NCBI GenBank assembly: GCA_020024915.1
Contig: JAHHSZ010000001.1
Location: forward strand, 1 to 48,652
Length of the DNA: 48,652 bases
From: Fusobacterium sp.
GTDB lineage: Bacteria; Fusobacteriota; Fusobacteriia; Fusobacteriales; Fusobacteriaceae
Reading direction: 5' to 3'
Shown here in pieces: positions 44,110 to 48,652 of the stretch. Position 1 is the stretch's first letter. Every line of letters begins with the position of its first letter. The position numbers and the translations under genes were made by a program. The notes under the pieces were generated by a model. The model searched no databases and was not told the origin of the DNA. It saw only the letters and a program-made list of their open reading frames with translations.

Positions 44110-44649
44110 TTATGCAAACACAATTCTACAAATCCATACTGCTGTTAATAATCCTGCTAAGTCTGCTAATAATCCTGCTAATACTGCATGTCTTGTTTTT
44201 CTTATGCTTACTGCTCCAAAATATACTGCAAGAACATAAAAAGTTGTTTCAGTTGACCCCATCATAGTTGAGGCTATTCTACCTATCAATGAATCTGGTC
44301 CATAAGTTATCATCAGATCATTCATAACTCCTGTAGCCCCTCCTCCAGATAGAGGTCTTAAAATTGCCATTGGTAATACCTCTCCAGGCATACCTATTAT
44401 TGAAAATACTGGATCTAGTACTTTCAACATTATATCTATACATCCAGAGGCTCTAAATATTCCTATGGCAACTAACATGGCAACTAAAAAAGGTATTATC
44501 CTAATAGCTGTATCAAAACCTTCCTTAGCTCCTTCACAAAATACTTCATATACCTTTACTTTTTTTACAAAGTAAGCATATCCCACTATTATTAATATAA
44601 TTAAAGGAATTGCATAAAGTGATATACCTTCCATTATTCTTACAAACAT
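44110..44649 (-). CDS. spmB: SpmB-like nucleoside-recognition (Gate) membrane protein
   Basis: A 179-residue inner-membrane protein with about five hydrophobic segments. GAKEGFDTAIRIIPFLVAML is the Gate-domain start, ILRPLSGGGATGVMNDL and MMGSTETTFYVLAVYFGAV are SpmB hallmarks. SpmB is required for spore-core dehydration in Bacillus, but this family is widespread in non-sporulating bacteria. No biochemical function is known for certain. Its Gate fold is related to that of nucleoside transporters, so a transporter made with SpmA is possible. It lies 49 bases after spmA and 21 before dacB. Tight spacing and order suggest these proteins act together in the wall. Confidence 0.9.
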   Translation of the reverse strand: MFVRIMEGISLYAIPLIILIIVGYAYFVKKVKVYEVFCEGAKEGFDTAIRIIPFLVAMLVAIGIFRASGCIDIMLKVLDPVFSIIGMPGEVLPMAILRPLSGGGATGVMNDLMITYGPDSLIGRIASTMMGSTETTFYVLAVYFGAVSIRKTRHAVLAGLLADLAGLLTAVWICRIVFA

Positions 44650-44698
44650 ATTTCTCCTCCTAAATTTTACTAAAATTTTAATATTATTTCAATCTCTT

Positions 44699-45295
44699 TT
44701 ATCTTTTTTCTCTTTTATATGCAGGTAATTTTTCTAAAAACTTACAAGACACTACTGCCACTACAGTTGAAACAATAGTCGCTATTATTGTTGGAGCTAT
44801 TATTTCAGTAGCATTTGTAGATCCGGCTGCCACTCTATAAGCTATAGTACTTGATGAGATCAGTGTCACTGAAGATGTATTTATTGCTAAAAACATAACC
44901 ATTGAGTTTGTTGCCTCATCCTTATTATCATTTAACAATTGTAACTCTTGCATTGCCTTTATTCCTAATGGAGTAGCAGCATTTCCTAATCCAAAAAAGT
45001 TTGCTGCCATATTTGCAACTATACTTCCCATTGCAGGATGATCTGCTGGTATTTCTGGAAATAATTTTACCATTAAAGGTTTCATTGCCTTCCCTAAAGC
45101 TTTTACCATTCCAGCTTCCTCTGCTACCTTCATAAGCCCTAACCATAGAGCCATAACTCCTATCATCTCTATAGATAGTGTCACTGCTGTACTAGCACTA
45201 GAGATGGCTGAATCTGTTATCACCTGTACATTCCCAGTAAATATACCAACTAAAATTCCAATCACTATCAAACCACACCAAATCGCATTAATCAT
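44699..45295 (-). CDS. spmA: SpmA-like nucleoside-recognition (Gate) membrane protein
   Basis: A 198-residue inner-membrane protein with about five hydrophobic segments, the partner of SpmB. INAIWCGLIVIGILVGIFTG, EMIGVMALWLGLMKVAEEAG, NFFGLGNAATPLGIKAMQ and FLAINTSSVTLI are typical of SpmA. It has the strong ribosome site AGAGGAGG. It is the first gene after the lysine riboswitch, so its expression should follow cellular lysine. The pair is fused or adjacent in many firmicutes and fusobacteria. Whether it carries a diamino acid or another wall metabolite cannot be told from sequence. Confidence 0.92.
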   Translation of the reverse strand: MINAIWCGLIVIGILVGIFTGNVQVITDSAISSASTAVTLSIEMIGVMALWLGLMKVAEEAGMVKALGKAMKPLMVKLFPEIPADHPAMGSIVANMAANFFGLGNAATPLGIKAMQELQLLNDNKDEATNSMVMFLAINTSSVTLISSSTIAYRVAAGSTNATEIIAPTIIATIVSTVVAVVSCKFLEKLPAYKREKR

Positions 45296-45323
45296 AAAAA
45301 ACCTCCTCTAAAATTTAATTTAA

Positions 45324-45352
45324 AATTAAAAAAATCACAGCTGAACTGTGAT
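45324..45352 (-). terminator. Riboswitch-controlled terminator before spmA
   Basis: ATCACAG (45334-45340) pairs with CTGTGAT (45346-45352) around CTGAA. On the minus strand TTTTTTAATTTT follows. It lies between the lysine aptamer and the spmA ribosome site, the usual place for the expression platform. Confidence 0.9.
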
Positions 45353-45372
45353 AGTCTATTAAATATCTTTTC

Positions 45373-45534
45373 AGATAGTACTTCATTAAAAACTAATGAC
45401 AAACACTATAAATATTGTTTATAGTGCCAATAAAAAAGTTCAGCCCTCTTTTTTACTTCAGCAAATTCCCCTTTCAAAATATCATAACGCCTGCCAAGCT
45501 ATATAATCCTACTCTTGTCCTTTGCTCCCTACCT
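45373..45534 (-). promoter_or_regulatory. Lysine riboswitch (L-box)
   Basis: Read on the minus strand this leader matches the lysine riboswitch. P1 is AGGTAG (45534-45529) with CTATCT (45378-45373). AGAGTAGG lies just inside it (45516-45509), and GAAAGGGGAA then GCTGAAGT run at 45475-45455. TTGGC and TTTGTCATTAG flank a 9-bp hairpin CACTATAAA/TTTATAGTG at 45426-45404. The order and spacing agree with the known L-box of B. subtilis lysC. Lysine riboswitches usually turn transcription off by termination, so a terminator follows directly. The regulated genes are spmA-spmB-dacB-ldcA, not known lysine genes. Confidence 0.9.
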
Positions 45535-45553
45535 TTATTCAATTTATATTGTA

Positions 45554-45583
45554 AGTATACTATAATTACTGTTTTTTGTACAA
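45554..45583 (-). promoter_or_regulatory. Promoter of the riboswitch-spmA operon
   Basis: Minus-strand TTGTAC (45583-45578), 18-bp spacer, TATACT (45559-45554). The start near 45547 falls just before the aptamer. The -35 lies inside copy 1 of a repeated palindrome, so a DNA-binding repressor could act here too. Confidence 0.65.
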
Positions 45584-45612
45584 TATATTTTATATTTTGT
45601 ACAATATATTTT
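45574..45612. repeat. Two 18-bp repeats with TTGTACAA palindrome
   Basis: TTTTGTACAATATATTTT occurs at 45574-45591 and 45595-45612, identical, 21 bp apart (two helical turns, same face). Each copy has the palindrome TTGTACAA. Copy 1 contains the -35 of the spmA promoter. Such arrays commonly bind a dimeric regulator cooperatively. Confidence 0.8.
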
Positions 45613-45662
45613 GTATATAAAGTTATTAAAAAAATATTTTATTTAGACTCACAAAATATTTA

Positions 45663-45690
45663 TTGACAATAACAAAATATATGCTATAAT
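45663..45690 (+). promoter_or_regulatory. Consensus sigma-70 promoter of the candidate small RNA
   Basis: TTGACA (45663-45668), 16-bp spacer, TATAAT (45685-45690). Both hexamers are perfect consensus. No protein-coding gene follows on this strand. Confidence 0.8.
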
Positions 45691-45696
45691 AATATT

Positions 45697-45780
45697 GTCA
45701 TAAGACATTTCCTTAAATTACATTTTAATTTCTACGTATAAAGAAGTCCTGAGGCCGAAGGGGCTTCTTTATCGTTTTTT
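45697..45780 (+). ncRNA. Candidate orphan small RNA, about 84 nt
   Basis: From the predicted start near 45697 to the T-run at 45775-45780 the transcript would be about 84 nt. The last part is a strong intrinsic terminator: ATAAAGAAGTCC (45738-45749) pairs over twelve positions with GGGCTTCTTTAT (45761-45772), one G-T pair, followed by CGTTTTTT. The 5' 40 nt are A/T-rich and probably single-stranded, and could be a target-pairing region. No open frame of any length fits. It lies between the divergent spmA promoter region and the 3' end of the IclR gene. I recognise no known RNA family. Confidence 0.7.
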
Positions 45781-45847
45781 GAGTTTTTATAATTATTTGA
45801 TGTTATAAGTAAAAAATACTCTTACTAGCTAGAAGTGCCTTATACAT

Positions 45848-46606
45848 CTATTTTATAAAATAATCTAACTTTTTACCTATCTCTTCACAAGCTATTTTTA
45901 TCTCTTCAACTATTAATTCTAACTTCTCCTCTGTCAAATTATCTGGAAAACATGGACAACTTATAGCTGCTACAATTCTATTTCTATTATCTAAGATTGG
46001 AAGAGCAACTGCTTTTATATTATTGGAATGTTCCATATGATCGTAGGAGATTTTTTGTAAATTGATTTTTAATAATGCTTTCTTTAAAATCTCTCTATCT
46101 ATAATTGTATTTTCCGTATATTTAGATAGTACTTTAGGTAAAAGTTTATTCAATCTATTTTCACTTAACTGGCAAATAAGTAATTTACTAGCTGCTCCTG
46201 CATGGAGTGGAAATATTGCATTCTCTGAAACGGAAACTTTTATTATATCACTACTCTCAACAGTTGAAATAGTTCTTATCTTATCATTATCTAACACACT
46301 TAATTTAAATGTCTCTTTAAATTTCAATGAAAGTGCTTCTAAATATGGATATGTTACATTCTTTAAGAGAGTATACTTCTCATTTCTATTTGAAAAAAAG
46401 TAAAATTTTTCACCCAATGTATACTCTTTATCCTCAAAATTTAAATATTTCAAATTCGTCAATACTTCTAACAGTCTATTCACTGTAGCTTTAGAAAGTC
46501 CCAAATCTTTTGCTATGGAACTTTGAGTTGCAGAGTATTTATAGTATAAATAGTTGAATATCTTATCTGCTTTATCTATAGCTGGAACCTTTGATTTTTC
46601 ACTCAA
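45848..46606 (-). CDS. IclR-family transcriptional regulator
   Basis: A 252-residue regulator. Residues 1-70 are a winged helix (YSATQSSIAKDLGLSKATVNRL is the helix-turn-helix; NLKYLNFEDKEYTLGEKF the wing). Residues about 80-250 are the IclR effector domain, with ISTVESSDIIKVSVS, FPLHAGAASKLLICQLS and KAVALPILDNRNRIVAAISCPCF. Relatives (KdgR) control pectin and sugar-acid breakdown, and this gene lies 209 bases after kdgK, so it probably senses a keto-deoxy sugar acid and controls that pair. The start is TTG at 46606, after AGGAGGAAGTAAA. Confidence 0.9.
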   Translation of the reverse strand: MSEKSKVPAIDKADKIFNYLYYKYSATQSSIAKDLGLSKATVNRLLEVLTNLKYLNFEDKEYTLGEKFYFFSNRNEKYTLLKNVTYPYLEALSLKFKETFKLSVLDNDKIRTISTVESSDIIKVSVSENAIFPLHAGAASKLLICQLSENRLNKLLPKVLSKYTENTIIDREILKKALLKINLQKISYDHMEHSNNIKAVALPILDNRNRIVAAISCPCFPDNLTEEKLELIVEEIKIACEEIGKKLDYFIK

Positions 46607-46743
46607 TTTACTTCCTCCTGATATAAACTCTTTTTTTTATTACTTTATATTTTATAGTAACATATTTTCAGATTTATTTTAATAATTTTATTTCAAATTT
46701 CTCCCATTTTCCAACTCAAACAGATAAAATAAAATATAAAACA

Positions 46744-46778
46744 GGAAAAAACTACCTTATATCCAAAGTAGTTCCTCC
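46744..46778 (-). terminator. Terminator of the eda-kdgK operon
   Basis: On the minus strand AACTAC and GTAGTT form a six-bp stem around about twelve bases, followed by TTTTTT. Confidence 0.6.
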
Positions 46779-46815
46779 CTGCTATATTGTTAAATTATTT
46801 TTAGTTAAATATTAA

Positions 46816-47853
46816 TTATCTGTTCATCTCAGATGTATTTCCATTATCATGGTCTGCTATAATCCTCTCTACAAGAGCTGAGTCAGCACAAGAAATATCT
46901 CCAACTATTGTATTCTTTAAAACAGAGTTAGCATTTCCATATTTCATTGCTCTTTCTGCTTCATTAAAGTGTAGGATTCCATATAGTACTCCTGCTACAT
47001 AAGCATCTCCACTTCCTATTCTATCAACTATCTCAATATTTTCATAAGCTCTTTCTGAATAGAATGTGTCTGACTTTCTATCATATACTAATGATGAGAA
47101 ATTATGAGATTTAGGAGAGTTTACAACTCTTTGAGTAGAAGCTATGAATGATAGATCATACTCTTTTGCAAATGCTCTTATAATATCTTTTAGATCTCCT
47201 GTCTTTTCAAACATCTTTCTAAAAGTTTCTTCTGAAGCAAATAATATATCTACATCTGGAAGTATCTTCTCTATTTCAACCTTTGCCTCTGGCTCTGACC
47301 ATAGATTTCTTCTGAAGTTTACATCAAAAGACACCAATGCCCCACCTTTTTTAAAGTTTGAAATTAGATCCTTTGTCAAAGTCATAGAAGTTTCACAAAG
47401 CCCTAATGATATTCCACTTGTATGGAAAATTTTAGTTTTTCCATATACTTCTGGATTTACTTCATTTACTGTCATTCTCTGAAAAGATGAGTTTAGTCTA
47501 TCATAAGTAACATTTGGTTTTCTAGGTGATGATCCATACTCATAATAATATATAGGCATACGTTTATATTTACTATCATCATAGATTAAAAAATCATCAG
47601 CTACACCATTCAATGTCATTGATTTTCTAGCAAATTTTCCCAACTCATTATTTGGTAAAGTTGTTAACATTGCTGTCCTTTCTCCCAAAATAGATACTGA
47701 ACTAGCTACGTTAAATTCTGCTCCACCCATCTGTTTTGTCAAAAGATTTCCTTGAATAAGCATCTCATTATTTAAAGGAGATAATCTCATAATCATCTCT
47801 CCACAACAAACTAGACCAAACTCTTTTTCTGTAAAATCAAATATTTTACTCAT
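46816..47853 (-). CDS. kdgK: 2-keto-3-deoxygluconate kinase (PfkB family)
   Basis: Phosphorylates 2-keto-3-deoxygluconate to KDPG in the cytoplasm. It has 345 residues of the ribokinase/PfkB fold. VCCGEMIMRLSPLNN is the N-terminal substrate-site region, MGGAEFNVASSVSILG the first PfkB signature, and DRIGSGDAYVAGVLYG the second, with catalytic Asp. SFDVNFRRNLW and LFASEETFRKMF fit the KDG kinase branch. It is 18 bases after the KDPG/KHG aldolase gene, so the two form one catabolic operon. The combination supports KDG rather than ribose or fructose as substrate. Confidence 0.9.
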   Translation of the reverse strand: MSKIFDFTEKEFGLVCCGEMIMRLSPLNNEMLIQGNLLTKQMGGAEFNVASSVSILGERTAMLTTLPNNELGKFARKSMTLNGVADDFLIYDDSKYKRMPIYYYEYGSSPRKPNVTYDRLNSSFQRMTVNEVNPEVYGKTKIFHTSGISLGLCETSMTLTKDLISNFKKGGALVSFDVNFRRNLWSEPEAKVEIEKILPDVDILFASEETFRKMFEKTGDLKDIIRAFAKEYDLSFIASTQRVVNSPKSHNFSSLVYDRKSDTFYSERAYENIEIVDRIGSGDAYVAGVLYGILHFNEAERAMKYGNANSVLKNTIVGDISCADSALVERIIADHDNGNTSEMNR

Positions 47854-47871
47854 TTATTTTCCTCCAAGATA

Positions 47872-48507
47872 CTACTTATTTCTTATTTCTAATAATTTTT
47901 TTCTAAATGCTTGAGCAGTTGCTATGATCTCTTCATCTGTTCCAGAAGCTAATTTTCCTCCAGCTCCTACTGCTATTACACCATTTTTAAACCATTCTTC
48001 CATATTGTCTAAACTAACTCCACCAGTAGGCATTATATTTGCGTGAGGTAATGGAGCTTTTACAGCTTTTACAAATGAAGGCCCAAAAGCACTTCCAGGG
48101 AATAGTTTTATAATATCAGCACCATATTGCATAGCTTTTGTCATCTCAGTTATAGTCATACAACCTGGCATATATGGTATTTGATAAAGATTACATAACT
48201 TAGCAGTCTCTTTATCAAATCCAGGTGACACTATAAACTCTGCTCCAGCAAGTATAGCTATTCTAGCAGTAGCTGCATCTAATACAGTTCCTGCACCTAT
48301 AACCATCTCATTATTTGTATCTTGCTCTTTAAGAGCTTTTATAACCTCAGTTGCTCCAGGAACAGTGTAAGTTACTTCAATAGCTGGTATTCCACCTTTT
48401 GTACAAGCCTTAGAGATTCTAACTCCCTCAGCTACATTCTCTCCTCTTACTACAGCTACAATTCCTATATCAGCTAGTTTTTCTAATATTTTGTATTTTT
48501 TTAGCAT
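47872..48507 (-). CDS. eda: KHG/KDPG aldolase
   Basis: Cleaves 2-keto-3-deoxy-6-phosphogluconate to pyruvate and glyceraldehyde-3-phosphate, and often 4-hydroxy-2-oxoglutarate. It is a class I aldolase TIM barrel of 211 residues. AIEVTYTVPGATE holds the catalytic glutamate, IGAGTVLDAATARIA the phosphate region, FIVSPGFD and PYMPGCMTITEM follow, and DIIKLFPGSAFGPSF contains the Schiff-base lysine. MPTGGVSLDNMEEW closes the site. The Shine-Dalgarno AGGAGGAAACAGA is strong. It is the first gene of the operon, with a promoter about 50 bases upstream. Confidence 0.94.
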   Translation of the reverse strand: MLKKYKILEKLADIGIVAVVRGENVAEGVRISKACTKGGIPAIEVTYTVPGATEVIKALKEQDTNNEMVIGAGTVLDAATARIAILAGAEFIVSPGFDKETAKLCNLYQIPYMPGCMTITEMTKAMQYGADIIKLFPGSAFGPSFVKAVKAPLPHANIMPTGGVSLDNMEEWFKNGVIAVGAGGKLASGTDEEIIATAQAFRKKLLEIRNK

Positions 48508-48551
48508 TCTGTTTCCTCCTAAAAGAAAAATTTTGTTTACCTTTTACTATA

Positions 48552-48580
48552 AATATATAATAATTTTACCTTAAATTCAA
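48552..48580 (-). promoter_or_regulatory. Predicted eda-kdgK promoter
   Basis: Minus-strand TTGAAT (48580-48575), 17-bp spacer, TATATT (48557-48552). Confidence 0.5.
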
Positions 48581-48652
48581 GAAAATAATTCAACATTAAG
48601 TTTTATATATGAAACAAAAAAATATTAATATATTTTAAATATCTTCAAATAT

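Noticed and set aside
43851..44267. A 138-codon plus-strand frame opposite dacB and spmB
   Set aside because: It is a shadow of the acidic tether region of dacB; the minus-strand genes have motifs, signals and ribosome sites.
44110..45295. spmA/spmB as evidence that the organism forms spores
   Set aside because: These families are common in non-sporulating bacteria, and the window otherwise encodes an LPS outer membrane and no sporulation-specific gene.
45574..45612. Two spaced repeats as a CRISPR
   Set aside because: Only two 18-bp copies with a 3-bp gap and no cas genes. An operator explains them better.
45415..45666. An 83-codon plus-strand frame
   Set aside because: It runs antisense through the lysine aptamer and the repeats, with low-complexity composition and no ribosome site.

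Overview
The window looks like chromosomal DNA of a Fusobacterium, probably one of the larger-genome gut species. This is inferred from the low GC content and from a diderm envelope gene set (BamA, Skp, LpxD, TamB, MlaA) alongside genes common in low-GC anaerobes (CoaX, PepT, PepV, MATE, SpmA/SpmB, KtrAB). The species cannot be fixed from the sequence alone. No intact mobile element, CRISPR array or prophage is visible.

Layout. Bases 1-530 hold no intact gene, only possible decayed minus-strand coding fragments and a minus-strand promoter facing off the left edge. Bases 544-4263 (+) carry an M29 aminopeptidase, a glycosyltransferase fused to a polysaccharide deacetylase, and CoaX. Bases 4300-5041 (+) carry a cold-shock protein with a long leader, a 54-residue membrane protein and tRNA-Leu(GAG). 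Bases 5127-13250 (+) form a surface-polysaccharide operon: a large anchored protein with an arylsulfotransferase N-terminal-like domain, an initiating sugar-phosphate transferase, four glycosyltransferases and a Wzy/EpsG-like polymerase. It ends at a long hairpin. Bases 13369-19527 (-) carry a pyridoxal kinase, a MORN-repeat protein, an operon of secreted hydrolase, MlaA and PepV, a decayed IS3-type transposase and an AmiD-like lipoprotein amidase. HU (+) and class II aldolase (-) follow, each with a clear promoter and terminator.

Bases 21141-36293 (-) are one tightly packed run, ktrB-ktrA-mnmG-rsmG-tamB-bamA-skp-lpxD-DUF2344-serS-ecfT-like, with a good promoter at its head. It links potassium uptake, tRNA/rRNA modification and outer-membrane assembly. 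Then come pepT, a MarR-MATE pair with a palindromic operator, and a ClC antiporter.

The most interesting part is 41503-45780. A minus-strand operon spmA-spmB-dacB-ldcA is preceded by a convincing lysine riboswitch with its own terminator. Its predicted promoter has a -35 inside one of two 18-bp repeats centred on the palindrome TTGTACAA and spaced 21 bp apart. About 100 bp away a perfect sigma-70 promoter drives what looks like an orphan ~84-nt small RNA ending in a strong terminator. The operon therefore appears to connect lysine sensing to two Gate-type membrane proteins and two peptidoglycan carboxypeptidases. The window ends with an IclR regulator and a kdgK-eda pair for 2-keto-3-deoxygluconate breakdown.
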